Shown here: positions 17,322 to 26,176 of the stretch, piece after piece | Numbering within the stretch: the stretch's first letter is position 1 | How the letters are laid out: every line of letters starts with the position of its first letter | Source: Paenibacillus urinalis | GTDB taxonomy: Bacteria; Bacillota; Bacilli; Paenibacillales; Paenibacillaceae | NCBI RefSeq assembly: GCF_028747985.1 | Contig: NZ_CP118108.1 | Span: 4,469,001-4,533,000, forward strand | DNA length: 64,000 nucleotides | Reading direction: 5' to 3' | Program-made: the position numbers and the translations under genes | The notes under the pieces: model-generated | What the model was told of the DNA's origin: nothing | Database searches by the model: none | Seen by the model: only the letters and a program-made list of their open reading frames with translations

Positions 17322-18272
17322 TTACAAATGAATCATCGTCAGCTCGGGCTTGCATAGGAAGCGGATCGGCAGCTGAGTCATACCGACACCCCGATTTACG
17401 TAGACGGGCATGGATGCCCCTTCTTCTCCGGTGTAGTACAGCCCTTGAATATACTTGTGAGAGCCGCGCGGTGTGGTCAGAGCGCCGATAAAGGGAGCTC
17501 TCACCTGTCCTCCGTGACTATGTCCGGACAATTGCAGATCATAGGTGTATCCAGACGCAATGTCGGCGTAATCCGGCTCATGCATTAGTAGGAGTGTAAA
17601 TATATCAGCTTCCAGGCCATCAAGTGCAGCTGCCGGATCAGGCACACCATTCAAGGCATCATCCAGGCCCGCGACGGCAATGACTTCCCCGTTTTTTTCG
17701 ACCGTAACATGCTCATTAACTAGTAATGTGAAGCCCGCATCGTGATACAGCTTTGCCAGCTTCTTATACTCCCGTCCACGATAATCATGATTGCCGAGCA
17801 CGGCATACTTGCCTAGTGGGGCCTGCATAGCTCGGAGCAGGGGGACACACTCTGCCATAGGTTCCGCCTTCGCTTCTACCATATCTCCAGTAAAACAAAT
17901 GATATCCGGAGACTGCTCTCTGACCGCCTTCGCCAATCGCTCCATATCCGATTTATCCATGTGGAACCCCAGATGCATATCACTGAAATGGGCAATTCTC
18001 ATCCCTTGAAAGCTCTCAGGAAGTCGGGGGAGCGTAAGGTTCACATGCTCCACTTCGAGATTCCGCGGCTCCCACAGCCACGCATACCCTCCCGTAAACA
18101 GACCGGCACCCGCGGTAAGTCCCAGCTTCATCATCTTCTTCAAGAAGCTTCTGCGGGAAGGATGATGCTGCTTGGGTTTGCCAGGGAAAATGGCCGGAAC
18201 CGTCTCACTTCCATCCTTGGGACGTACAGGTTTATCTTCCGGATCCCTATTCGGGCGTGGTGTAAATTCCAA
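17322..18272 (-). CDS. YkuE-like Tat-exported metallophosphoesterase
   Basis: A 316-residue phosphoesterase with a twin-arginine signal (SRRSFLKK near residue 40, then a hydrophobic stretch ending near GGYAW). The catalytic domain follows with HFSDMHLGFH, FTGDMVEA, LGNHDYRG, LLLMHEPD and SGHSHGGQV, a complete set of ligands. Bacillus YkuE has the same Tat signal and is placed at the cell wall by the TatAyCy pathway. Substrates may be phospholipid headgroups or teichoic-acid related; this is inference. It is followed by a cytosolic phosphoesterase gene on the same strand. Confidence 0.9.
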   Translation of the reverse strand: MEFTPRPNRDPEDKPVRPKDGSETVPAIFPGKPKQHHPSRRSFLKKMMKLGLTAGAGLFTGGYAWLWEPRNLEVEHVNLTLPRLPESFQGMRIAHFSDMHLGFHMDKSDMERLAKAVREQSPDIICFTGDMVEAKAEPMAECVPLLRAMQAPLGKYAVLGNHDYRGREYKKLAKLYHDAGFTLLVNEHVTVEKNGEVIAVAGLDDALNGVPDPAAALDGLEADIFTLLLMHEPDYADIASGYTYDLQLSGHSHGGQVRAPFIGALTTPRGSHKYIQGLYYTGEEGASMPVYVNRGVGMTQLPIRFLCKPELTMIHL

Positions 18273-18299
18273 GCTTAATTTCCCCCTTCTAATGAAATA

Positions 18300-19112
18300 C
18301 TATAGCTCCCTCTTTGTCCTGAGCCACTCCGCAGCATAATCAACTAATGCACGCTGCGGTGCCAGGAAGCAGGAGGCCTGCCTGATATGACCTCTGGCAA
18401 ATATAGAGCTGTCCGCCAGCTCGTAATCATGTCCCAGCTTATCAAAATCATCGGAGCTGATATTATAATCACGATAGGTAATCCACTGCTTCCTGCCCTG
18501 CACAAGGACTGGAGCCTGCTGCTGGATTTCCTTCCTGCCTTTATATTCCGTCCGATACTCTGCCAAATGCAATGAAGTATTCCGATCATGTCCGCAGCCA
18601 ATTAACAAGACATGCGCATCCGCGTCGTACAGCCGGGCAAGTGGTGATTCCTCTCCCAGCGGATAATCATAGGCATGCTTCTCTATAATATAGGGTGCAA
18701 GTCGTCCCCGCGCTGCAAAGGACACATGCGGATGCAGACTGCGTAGTGAAGCACCGCTCTGCCTGAATGCATCAACAATGGCACCCATTCCAGAAGTCTC
18801 TGTCATCTCCGGATCATATGCCGGCATTTCAGCACGAATAAGCTCCCACCACTTCGGGTCTGCAGGAGGGTTCATCCAAGTGGATGGATCCGTTAAATCC
18901 ATTGACTGGGTCGGCATGACAAGTGTGCCTTCCGGGCCCAGCACATCCTGCAGAGCAAGGACTACAGAAGGTGCGCCCCCTGGAATCCACCCGCCGAAGC
19001 TCTTCAGGGAAGAATGCACAATCAGCGTCATTCCGGGTCTGAGCCCCAGCTGATAGAGCCCTTTACTAATTTCTGTCCGGGTCACGGGTCGGTCTATAAT
19101 GGGTTCCGTCAA
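18300..19112 (-). CDS. AAC(3)-family aminoglycoside N-acetyltransferase homologue
   Basis: A 270-residue protein of the antibiotic N-acetyltransferase family (YokD/FrbF/AAC(3) type). Landmarks are LIVHSSLKSFGGWIPGG near residue 30, LVMPTQSMDLTDPSTW near 61, HPHVSFAARG near 122, and the LLIGCGHDRNTSLHLAEY segment near 168. Chromosomal members often have no proven aminoglycoside activity. It starts the minus-strand run that goes on to the phosphoesterases. Resistance should not be assumed from family membership. Confidence 0.88.
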   Translation of the reverse strand: MTEPIIDRPVTRTEISKGLYQLGLRPGMTLIVHSSLKSFGGWIPGGAPSVVLALQDVLGPEGTLVMPTQSMDLTDPSTWMNPPADPKWWELIRAEMPAYDPEMTETSGMGAIVDAFRQSGASLRSLHPHVSFAARGRLAPYIIEKHAYDYPLGEESPLARLYDADAHVLLIGCGHDRNTSLHLAEYRTEYKGRKEIQQQAPVLVQGRKQWITYRDYNISSDDFDKLGHDYELADSSIFARGHIRQASCFLAPQRALVDYAAEWLRTKREL

Positions 19113-19205
19113 ATGTATTGCACATCCCTTCTTCAGTTAGTTCCGATTATAACACACTCCGGGTATCTGTATGGAGCCAAGGCAGGCCTGGCTCTGCCCA
19201 TAATA

Positions 19206-19240
19206 AAGAACTCCGTCTTCAGCTTCAAGACGGAGTTCTT
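19206..19240 (-). terminator. Intrinsic terminator after sdhB
   Basis: A 14-base-pair perfect stem (AAGAACTCCGTCTT and complement) with a seven-base loop starts 26 bases past the sdhB stop. The minus-strand tail is TTATTATGG. It also shields the AAC(3) gene from sdh read-through. Confidence 0.85.
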
Positions 19241-19265
19241 GTGATTCATATTGCAAGGCGGGACA

Positions 19266-20039
19266 TTATGCGCCCAGCCAGCGTTTAAACATATGCTTGG
19301 TCGTATCCTTGTTCATCTCTGCAATGGAAGTTGTAAGCGGAATGCCTTTTGGACAAGCTCTTACACAGTTCTGCGAGTTACCGCAGCCTTCAATTCCTCC
19401 ATCTTCCATAAGCGATTCGAGTCTTTCTTCCTTGTTCATCTCACCTGTCGGATGAGCATTGAACAAGCGGACTTGTGAGATCGCTGCTGGACCGATAAAG
19501 TCTGTCTTGTCATTCACGTTAGGGCATGCTTCAAGGCAGACACCACAGGTCATGCACTTGGACAGCTCATAAGCCCACTGGCGCTTCTTCTCTGCCATCC
19601 GCGGACCAGGTCCCAGGTCATAGGTTCCATCGATCGGAATCCATGCTTTGACCCGTTTAAGTGCCTTAAACATGCGATCTCGATCAATAACCAGATCCCG
19701 TACGACCGGGAAGGTCTTCATCGGCTCAAGTCGGATCGGCTGCTCCAGCTGGTCCACGAGTGCAGCACAGGCTTGGCGCGGCTTCCCGTTAATAACCATC
19801 GAGCATGCACCGCAGACTTCCTCCAGGCAATTGGAGTCCCAGCATACCGGAGCAATCTGCTTGCCCGAAGTATTCACCGGGTTGCGCTGAATTTCCATGA
19901 GCGCACTGATAACGTTCATTCCGGGACGGTACGGAAGCTCAAATTCCTCAATATAGGAAGGAGAGTCCGGTTTATCCTGGCGGGTAATGACAAACTTCAC
20001 ACTTTTCACGGTTTGTTTATTTACAGCGGTTTCTGCCAT
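19266..20039 (-). CDS. sdhB: Succinate dehydrogenase iron-sulfur subunit
   Basis: A 257-residue subunit that carries electrons from SdhA flavin to menaquinone. Cys clusters are visible for the [2Fe-2S] centre (CWDSNCLEEVCGACSM and a later RQAC), for [4Fe-4S] (CMTCGVCLEACPN) and for the third cluster (CGNSQNCVRACPKG). It is the last gene of sdhCAB, 42 bases after sdhA, with GGAGG before its start. The long insertion between centres fits the Bacillus type B enzyme that reduces menaquinone. Confidence 0.97.
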   Translation of the reverse strand: MAETAVNKQTVKSVKFVITRQDKPDSPSYIEEFELPYRPGMNVISALMEIQRNPVNTSGKQIAPVCWDSNCLEEVCGACSMVINGKPRQACAALVDQLEQPIRLEPMKTFPVVRDLVIDRDRMFKALKRVKAWIPIDGTYDLGPGPRMAEKKRQWAYELSKCMTCGVCLEACPNVNDKTDFIGPAAISQVRLFNAHPTGEMNKEERLESLMEDGGIEGCGNSQNCVRACPKGIPLTTSIAEMNKDTTKHMFKRWLGA

Positions 20040-20081
20040 GATGGTTCCTCCTTACTGTTTATAATTCATTCCTTACTACTC

Positions 20082-21827
20082 TTATTTGTCCTTGGAATAG
20101 TCACGGATACGCGGCGGAATCAGAGATACGTCAACAGGCTCATACGAAATTTCCGGTCCATCCGGCGTCCATTTTGCAAGACTCGTCTTCAGGAAGTTCT
20201 CATCATCACGATCCGGGAACTCCGGCTTGTAGTGCGCCCCGCGGCTCTCATTGCGAAGCAGTCCGCCCAGCGTCATCGCTTCAGCCAGCTCCAGCATGTT
20301 CCACAGCTGTCTTGTGAAGGATGCACTCGTATTGTTCCAGCTGGAGGTATCGTTCACGTTAATGTTCTTGTAACGCTCTTTTAATTCCTTAATTTTACCG
20401 ATGGTCGCTTCTAGACGGTCATTGTAGCGGACAACCGTCATATTGTCCTTCATCCAATCGCCAAGTTCTTTATGAATAACATAGGCATTCTCTGTGCCTT
20501 GCATTTTGGTAATGCGGTCGTACTTATCGGTTTGCTGCTTCTGATATCTGTCGAACACAGAAGAGGATACATCCTGTGCTGATTTCTTAAGGCCTTTGAT
20601 ATATTCAACCGCCTTAGGACCTGCAACCATCCCTCCGTAGATCGCCGATACAAGAGAATTGGCGCCAAGTCGATTGGCCCCGTGGTATTGGTATTCACAC
20701 TCTCCTGCAGCGAACAATCCCGGAATGTTAGTCATCTGTTTATAGTCGACCCACATGCCGCCCATAGAGTAGTGAACCGCAGGGAATATCTTCATCGGAA
20801 TCTTGCGCGGATCGTCACCCATGAATTTTTCATAGATCTCGATAATACCGCCGAGCTTAACATCGAGCTCTTTCGGATCTTTGTGAGACAGATCAAGATA
20901 TACCATATTTTCGCCATTCACACCGAGGTTCTGGTTAACACACACATCAAAAATTTCACGTGTGGCAATATCCCGCGGTACAAGGTTACCGTAAGCCGGG
21001 TATTTCTCTTCAAGGAAATACCAAGGCTTACCATCCTTATAAGTCCAGATGCGCCCGCCTTCACCCCGTGCCGATTCTGACATCAGTCTCAGCTTATCAT
21101 CACCCGGAATCGCTGTCGGGTGAATCTGAATGAATTCTCCGTTCGCATAAGTCACACCTTGCTGATATACCGCACTTGCCGCTGTACCTGTATTAATAAC
21201 CGAGTTCGTCGTCTTACCGAAGATAATGCCGGGACCGCCAGTTGCCAGAATCGTTGCATCCGCTGCGAATGTAGCGACTTCCATACTGCGCAGATCCTGA
21301 GCCACAATCCCGCGGCATATACCTTCATCGTCCACAACCGCCTGCAAAAACTCCCAGTGCTCATGCTTCGTAACGAGACCCGCTGTCTCCCAGCGGCGTA
21401 CCTGCTCATCCAGAGCGTACAGCAGCTGCTGGCCTGTCGTCGCACCTGCAAACGCGGTACGGTGATGCTTAGTGCCTCCGAAACGACGGAAATCGAGCAG
21501 TCCTTCCGGCGTACGGTTAAACATAACGCCCATCCGGTCCATTAGATGAATGATGCCTGGTGCGGCTTCACACATCGCTTTAACTGGCGGCTGATTCGCC
21601 AGGAAGTCACCGCCATACACGGTATCGTCGAAGTGAACCCATGGAGAATCGCCCTCCCCCTTGGTGTTAACTGCGCCGTTAATACCGCCTTGGGCACATA
21701 CGGAGTGAGATCTTTTGACAGGTACAATAGAAAATAGATGAACGTGGACCCCTGCTTCTGCAGCTTTGGTTGTTGCCATAAGTCCTGCAAGACCGCCGCC
21801 CACGACAATAATGTTGGATGTAGCCAT
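20082..21827 (-). CDS. sdhA: Succinate dehydrogenase flavoprotein subunit
   Basis: A 581-residue FAD protein that oxidises succinate at the cytoplasmic membrane face. The Rossmann motif IIVVGGGLAGLMATTKAAEAG opens the protein, HSVCAQGGINGAVN carries the covalent-FAD His region near residue 41, and HHRTAFAGATTGQQ, HPTAIPG and SARGEGGRIW match active-site segments. It is 25 bases downstream of sdhC. Confidence 0.97.
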   Translation of the reverse strand: MATSNIIVVGGGLAGLMATTKAAEAGVHVHLFSIVPVKRSHSVCAQGGINGAVNTKGEGDSPWVHFDDTVYGGDFLANQPPVKAMCEAAPGIIHLMDRMGVMFNRTPEGLLDFRRFGGTKHHRTAFAGATTGQQLLYALDEQVRRWETAGLVTKHEHWEFLQAVVDDEGICRGIVAQDLRSMEVATFAADATILATGGPGIIFGKTTNSVINTGTAASAVYQQGVTYANGEFIQIHPTAIPGDDKLRLMSESARGEGGRIWTYKDGKPWYFLEEKYPAYGNLVPRDIATREIFDVCVNQNLGVNGENMVYLDLSHKDPKELDVKLGGIIEIYEKFMGDDPRKIPMKIFPAVHYSMGGMWVDYKQMTNIPGLFAAGECEYQYHGANRLGANSLVSAIYGGMVAGPKAVEYIKGLKKSAQDVSSSVFDRYQKQQTDKYDRITKMQGTENAYVIHKELGDWMKDNMTVVRYNDRLEATIGKIKELKERYKNINVNDTSSWNNTSASFTRQLWNMLELAEAMTLGGLLRNESRGAHYKPEFPDRDDENFLKTSLAKWTPDGPEISYEPVDVSLIPPRIRDYSKDK

Positions 21828-21852
21828 TTCTAGTTCACTCTCCTCTTACAGC

Positions 21853-22515
21853 TTAGACTGTTACTTTCAACATTTCGATTACAGCAGATGCATCAAATTC
21901 CACAGAGCGGAAGGCAAAGATAGATGCAACAAACATAATAGAGCAGACTGCGAACAAGCTCATGCATACGTATGAGGATACTCGCTGTGCACGAGGGCCT
22001 CGCGTAATTCCCCAGCTAACAAGGAATGCCCACAAGCCGTTGGCAAAGTGATAAGAAGCTGCCACGACGCTAATCAGATAAATAATGAAATAGACTGGAT
22101 TCGTTACAATACTGTGCATCAGCGCACCAAGCTCTTCATGGCTCACCTCGCCCAGGAATACCTGAACGCGCGTCTGATAGACGTGCCAGATCACGAATAC
22201 GAAAGTAATGACGCCGGATATACGCTGAAACGTATATCTCCAGTTGCGCTCATTGTTGAACCTGCCAACGTTCGGCTGGGCCTGATACGCAATGTACAAT
22301 CCGTAAACACCGTGATACAGCATAGGGACATAAATCACGAAGATTTCCATCAAAAGCAGCAGCGGAAGGCTGTTGATCAAATTTACTGCGGACTGAAACC
22401 TCTCCGGCCCGCCTTCAACAGCTGCAAAGTTCGAGAACATGTGCATAAGAAAAAACACACTCAGAGGGATGAGGCCTAGAAGCGAGTGAATCTTTCGGGC
22501 ATAGTAACCTTTCAT
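21853..22515 (-). CDS. sdhC: Succinate dehydrogenase cytochrome b558 subunit
   Basis: A 220-residue membrane anchor with five hydrophobic segments and conserved His residues in segments near residues 25, 74, 110 and 155 that fit the di-haem b ligands of the B. subtilis-type subunit (IHSLLGLIPLSVFFLMHMFS at the N-terminus). It is the first gene of sdhCAB, ordered C-A-B with no SdhD, as in menaquinone-using Bacillota. Confidence 0.95.
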   Translation of the reverse strand: MKGYYARKIHSLLGLIPLSVFFLMHMFSNFAAVEGGPERFQSAVNLINSLPLLLLMEIFVIYVPMLYHGVYGLYIAYQAQPNVGRFNNERNWRYTFQRISGVITFVFVIWHVYQTRVQVFLGEVSHEELGALMHSIVTNPVYFIIYLISVVAASYHFANGLWAFLVSWGITRGPRAQRVSSYVCMSLFAVCSIMFVASIFAFRSVEFDASAVIEMLKVTV

Positions 22516-22860
22516 AAACTGACTTTCCCCTTTCCATGTACAGCGTTTTCATATTTGAATTTGGAAGATAAAATGAACAAAAGATCCTGCTCCCCGTCAA
22601 ACGAAAGTATTCAGTATGGGAATGGCTCATGAAAAGTTCATGATGTCTCCGGTTCAAATTATCTGGATCACACAGTGACCTTCTAGTTCACTAAGGCTCG
22701 ACAAATTTCTAGTTTTTGCTTAACTTGTGAACAACCTGTGTCGCTCTTATGTTACTCTTTTTTTTCTTATAAGGGAATTGCAATATAATTATTAAATGTT
22801 ATAACTATAGGGTATAAGGTATATACGTTAATAAACGCTGACCAGGAGGATGAAGCATCT
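22516..22860. promoter_or_regulatory. Divergent sdhC / LysR intergenic region with a dyad
   Basis: This 345-base gap holds both promoters. On the minus strand TTGTTC and TAGAAA are separated by 17 bases (about 22690-22732) and could serve sdhCAB. Near the plus-strand LysR gene, TTATA and TATAA form an inverted repeat with a nine-base spacer at 22799-22817, 44 bases before the LysR start, which is a LysR-box-like layout suggesting autoregulation. The rest is AT-rich without ORFs. Confidence 0.4.
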
Positions 22861-23757
22861 ATGTATGAAGAAATGCAAGCATTTGCCGCTGTTGTTGAGC
22901 AATCCAGCCTGAACCAAGCCTCCAAGCTGTTAAACCTGTCACAGCCTGCTCTGTCCCGTAAGATCGCCAAATTGGAGGATGAACTAGGCGTTACCCTTTT
23001 CAATCGGGTTGGCAAGAGACTCGAGCTGACCTCTATCGGTAGACTTGCTTATGATTTTGCGATTGAACAGCAGCAGCAGCAGCTGAAATTTCTGCAAACG
23101 CTGGCTCAATTCAAGGACGATACGGACAGTGCTATTACGCTGGGTGCCAGCTTAACGACGCTGCAGACGACACTACCTCCGCTCATTACCGCATTTATGG
23201 ACAACCATCCGCATGCGGAGATCAAGCTCGTTACAGGCAAGACTCATGAGATTGTATCCAGTGTGCGCGACAAGCAGGCTGATGTCGGCATCGTCGCTTC
23301 TTCTATTAACGAGCCTGGACTAAACTGTCTCCCTCTCTTCGACGACCATTTGGAGCTCGTTGTCGCCAGCACACATCCTCTGAGCGGACAAGCATCCAAA
23401 ATGGATGATCTGCAAAAAATGCCGATGATCACCTTCTCCAAGGGTACCTGGTATCGCAAATTAACGGATGATCTGTTTCACAGATCAGGAGTTATGCCGG
23501 ATATCCGGATGGAGATCGATTCCTTCGAAGCCATTGTACGTCTGCTTCCAACCTGCAAGCTTGCCGCTCTGCTCCCCAAATCCTATTTGAGGCCGCAGCT
23601 GCTCGCAGACAATGATTTGGTCACGGTTCATATTCCTGAGCTTCGACAAACAAGACGGACGACCTGCATGATCTATGGACAAAAAGAAGAGCTAAGCGCG
23701 ACAGCCAAGCAGTGGATTCACGAAATACGTGAATTTTTCGCTGCGAAGCGCGGTTAG
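22861..23757 (+). CDS. LysR-family regulator divergent from sdhCAB
   Basis: A 298-residue LysR protein with the winged helix in residues 1-60 (SSLNQASKLLNLSQPALSRKIAKLE) and an effector domain from about 88 (AITLGASLTTLQTTLPPL). CAGGAGG precedes the ATG at seven to nine bases. Its placement divergent from sdhCAB suggests it may regulate the operon or carbon flow into the TCA cycle, as CitR and CcpC do for citrate synthase and aconitase in Bacillus. That link is inference from arrangement only. Confidence 0.9.
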   Translation: MYEEMQAFAAVVEQSSLNQASKLLNLSQPALSRKIAKLEDELGVTLFNRVGKRLELTSIGRLAYDFAIEQQQQQLKFLQTLAQFKDDTDSAITLGASLTTLQTTLPPLITAFMDNHPHAEIKLVTGKTHEIVSSVRDKQADVGIVASSINEPGLNCLPLFDDHLELVVASTHPLSGQASKMDDLQKMPMITFSKGTWYRKLTDDLFHRSGVMPDIRMEIDSFEAIVRLLPTCKLAALLPKSYLRPQLLADNDLVTVHIPELRQTRRTTCMIYGQKEELSATAKQWIHEIREFFAAKRG

Positions 23758-23771
23758 CTCAGGAAATATTG

Positions 23772-24437
23772 TTATTGGCTAATGACTTCTTCGTCAAAAC
23801 GCTCAATGTTGTCATTGGTCCCTATAATAATCATGATATCTCCAGTATGCACATGATCGAGTGCGGTTGGTGCAATAATGATGCCCTCATTCTTCTGCAG
23901 GGCGACAATGCTGCAATTGTATCTGGCTCTTGAATTCAGCTCGGAGAGCGTTTTGCCATTCAGACATCTCGGAACCGTCATTTCTACAATGCTGTAGTTG
24001 TCGGACAGGTCAATGTAATCGAGCAGATTCGGCGTGACAAGCTGGTGCGCAACCCGTTTGCCCATGTCTCTCTCCGGATAGACAATCCGGTCTACGCCCA
24101 GCTTCTCCAGCGCCCTGCCGTGCAGGAGCGAGATCGCTTTAGCAATGACCTTCTTCACACCAAGCTCCTTGAGCAGGATGGCGGACAGAATACTCATCTG
24201 AATATCGTCGCCAATCGCCACGATACCGCAGTCAAAATTACGGATGCCCAGTGAACGAAGCGTATCCTCATCCGAAGCATCCGCGACGACCGCATGAGTC
24301 AGGAACTCGCTCATATCATTAACGATCTCCTCATTGCGGTCTATACCCAGGACTTCATAACCATTCTCTACGAGTTCCATTGCCAGGCTGGAACCGAAGC
24401 GGCCGAGCCCAACAACAACAAATTGCTGATTTTTCAT
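23772..24437 (-). CDS. ktrA: Ktr potassium-uptake regulatory subunit (RCK protein)
   Basis: A 221-residue cytosolic gating ring subunit. Residues 1-135 form the RCK_N Rossmann fold with VVGLGRFGSSLAMELVENG and the acid after the second strand in LGIDRN; about 140-221 is the RCK_C domain (NCSIVALQKNEGIIIAPT). In Bacillus, RCK_N binds ATP/ADP and RCK_C binds cyclic di-AMP. It is 23 bases downstream of the membrane subunit. KtrA versus KtrC cannot be separated by eye. Confidence 0.92.
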   Translation of the reverse strand: MKNQQFVVVGLGRFGSSLAMELVENGYEVLGIDRNEEIVNDMSEFLTHAVVADASDEDTLRSLGIRNFDCGIVAIGDDIQMSILSAILLKELGVKKVIAKAISLLHGRALEKLGVDRIVYPERDMGKRVAHQLVTPNLLDYIDLSDNYSIVEMTVPRCLNGKTLSELNSRARYNCSIVALQKNEGIIIAPTALDHVHTGDIMIIIGTNDNIERFDEEVISQ

Positions 24438-24460
24438 AACGTTAGTCTCAAATCTCCTCT

Positions 24461-25807
24461 TTAACCAATAATAATCTTGCCTTCTGGATGTCTATACAGT
24501 TCCTTGCTCTTTCGATTAAGCGCATAAGCGAGTGTTATCGGTCCAAGACGACCTGCAAACATCGTTAGGCAGATCAGCAGCTTGCCAATGGTCGTCAGCT
24601 CAGGTGTAAGCCCCATGGACAGCCCTACTGTTGCGAATGCCGATGTGGTCTCAAACAAGATCATAAGAAAGCGGGCATCTTCCGTAGTGGATAGAATCAT
24701 CGTTACACCCACCACCAGGAGCAGCGAAATCATTGTAATCGTCAGTGCCTTAATAATTCGTTCCTGAGCCAAACGGTAGCGGAATATGACGACATCATCC
24801 CGGCCTCGTACCATGGATAGCACGGCACCGACAAGAATGGCAAATGTCGTAGTCTTGATCCCGCCCCCAGTCGACCCCGGAGAAGCCCCGATAAACATCA
24901 GCAGGATAATAAAGAACTGGGTTGCCTGGCGTAAGCCCGCGATATCAAGCGAATTCGCGCCTGCCGTCCTCGATGTGACGGATTGAAAGAAGGAAGCTAG
25001 TACTTTTCCTCCGGCATCCAGTCCGCCCAAGGTCTTCGTATTGGTGAATTCTAAGACAAATACAACCATAGCACCGAAGACAATCAGGAAGCCTGTGATC
25101 GACAATACTACTTTTGAATGTAGTGACAGGGTCCGTTTTTTTCTTTTTCGAAGCTCCAGCACATCAGAGAGAACGACGAAGCCAAGACCCCCCGAAACAA
25201 TCAATGCCATCGCGATGATGTTGATGAACGGGTCATCCACATACAGCGTCAGACTCCGATATTCACCAAAGATATCAAAGCCGGCGTTGTTAAACAACGA
25301 TATTGCGTGGAATACGCCAAAATACACTGCCTTGCCTATGCTCATATCAAAAGACCATCTAAGTGCGAACAAGACAGCTCCTATTGCTTCAATCGTCAGG
25401 GAGTAGAATAATACTTTACGTACCAGCTTAACAATGCCCTCAATCGAACTCTGGTTGAACGCTTCCTGCAGGATCAGTCTTTCCCGCAACGAAATCCGCC
25501 GTCTGAATACGATGGCAATCAAGGTGGACATGGTCATAAATCCCAGACCGCCGATTTGGATAAGAAACAGAATGACGACCTGGCCAAATATAGAAAAGTC
25601 ATATCCGGTGTCCAGAATGACAAGTCCGGTTACACATGTAGCAGATGTCGCTGTGAACAGCGCATCAACGAATCCTACACTTTGTCCGTTCGCACTTGAA
25701 ACGGGCAGCATCAAGAGCAGGGTGCCGATTAGGATAATGCCGGCAAAGCCAAGCACCAAAATCTGTGGTGGATTCAATTTGAAAATACGGTGCTGCTCGT
25801 TAAGCAC
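24461..25807 (-). CDS. ktrB: TrkH/KtrB-type potassium transporter membrane subunit
   Basis: A 448-residue ion-translocating subunit with about ten hydrophobic segments and four selectivity-loop repeats visible as TSATCVTGLVILDTG, FNNAGFDIFGEYRS, TSRTAGANSLD with GGGIKTTT, and TTSAFATVGLSMGLTPELT. Order is ktrB then ktrA, reversed from B. subtilis ktrAB. It is preceded by a leader holding an intrinsic terminator (see 25838-25888). The message likely encodes both subunits. Confidence 0.93.
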   Translation of the reverse strand: MLNEQHRIFKLNPPQILVLGFAGIILIGTLLLMLPVSSANGQSVGFVDALFTATSATCVTGLVILDTGYDFSIFGQVVILFLIQIGGLGFMTMSTLIAIVFRRRISLRERLILQEAFNQSSIEGIVKLVRKVLFYSLTIEAIGAVLFALRWSFDMSIGKAVYFGVFHAISLFNNAGFDIFGEYRSLTLYVDDPFINIIAMALIVSGGLGFVVLSDVLELRKRKKRTLSLHSKVVLSITGFLIVFGAMVVFVLEFTNTKTLGGLDAGGKVLASFFQSVTSRTAGANSLDIAGLRQATQFFIILLMFIGASPGSTGGGIKTTTFAILVGAVLSMVRGRDDVVIFRYRLAQERIIKALTITMISLLLVVGVTMILSTTEDARFLMILFETTSAFATVGLSMGLTPELTTIGKLLICLTMFAGRLGPITLAYALNRKSKELYRHPEGKIIIG

Positions 25808-25837
25808 AGGTTCACCTCGTTTTATATTCCATTCATC

Positions 25838-25888
25838 AAAAAAAGAACCAAACAGCCCTTTAAAGTCCAGGCTCTATTGTATTGGTTC
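25838..25888 (-). terminator. Intrinsic terminator within the ktrB leader
   Basis: On the minus strand GAACCAA (25882-25888) pairs with TTGGTTC (25845-25851), with an inner AGCC/GGCT pairing, followed at once by seven T residues. It lies about 31 bases before the ktrB start and no gene on this strand precedes it, so it is a leader attenuator, not the end of an upstream gene. Bases before it include GGGGAACCAAT, reminiscent of the core of cyclic di-AMP riboswitches, but a complete ydaO-type aptamer is not evident. Confidence 0.7.
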
Positions 25889-25943
25889 CCCTGTTTTCAC
25901 TTTAGAATTCGGCTTATTGCTTCTCGTATGAAGTTCAACCACG

Positions 25944-25972
25944 ATTATAAGACTTTCAGGAAAGAGAGACAA
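25944..25972 (-). promoter_or_regulatory. Sigma-A-like promoter for ktrB-ktrA
   Basis: On the minus strand TTGTCT (25967-25972) and TATAAT (25944-25949) are separated by 17 bases. It implies a transcript start near 25937 and a leader of about 130 bases before ktrB. Confidence 0.65.
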
Positions 25973-26176
25973 AATCAAAAACACCTTAATTTCACTAAAA
26001 AAGTGCAAAAATGAATATACTTCTTTAAAGTCAACATATTATGAAACATTATTGGACATTTTCAAGCCAGTAAACCGCTTTCTCAAGGATTTGCTCTATT
26101 CATTGGCTTTGAGACAGCGGCATATGCTATCTTTACTGTAAGCTGAACTATCTCAATTAAGAATGGAGGAATGACA

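Larger units (their letters stand above)
25808..26170. other. Intergenic region upstream of ktrB and the CPBP gene
   Basis: A 363-base divergent gap. The minus-strand half holds the ktrB promoter, a leader of about 130 bases and a terminator. The plus-strand half contains an AT-rich stretch and the ribosome site of the CPBP gene; no other ORF or repeat was seen there. Confidence 0.6.

Noticed and set aside
18300..19112. Calling the AAC(3)-family protein an aminoglycoside resistance gene
   Set aside because: It is in an ordinary chromosomal run without mobile signs; many family members lack such activity.
25838..25937. Full ydaO-type c-di-AMP riboswitch before ktrB
   Set aside because: Only a short GGGGAACCAAT core resembles it; the long multi-stem aptamer does not fit into the leader before the terminator.
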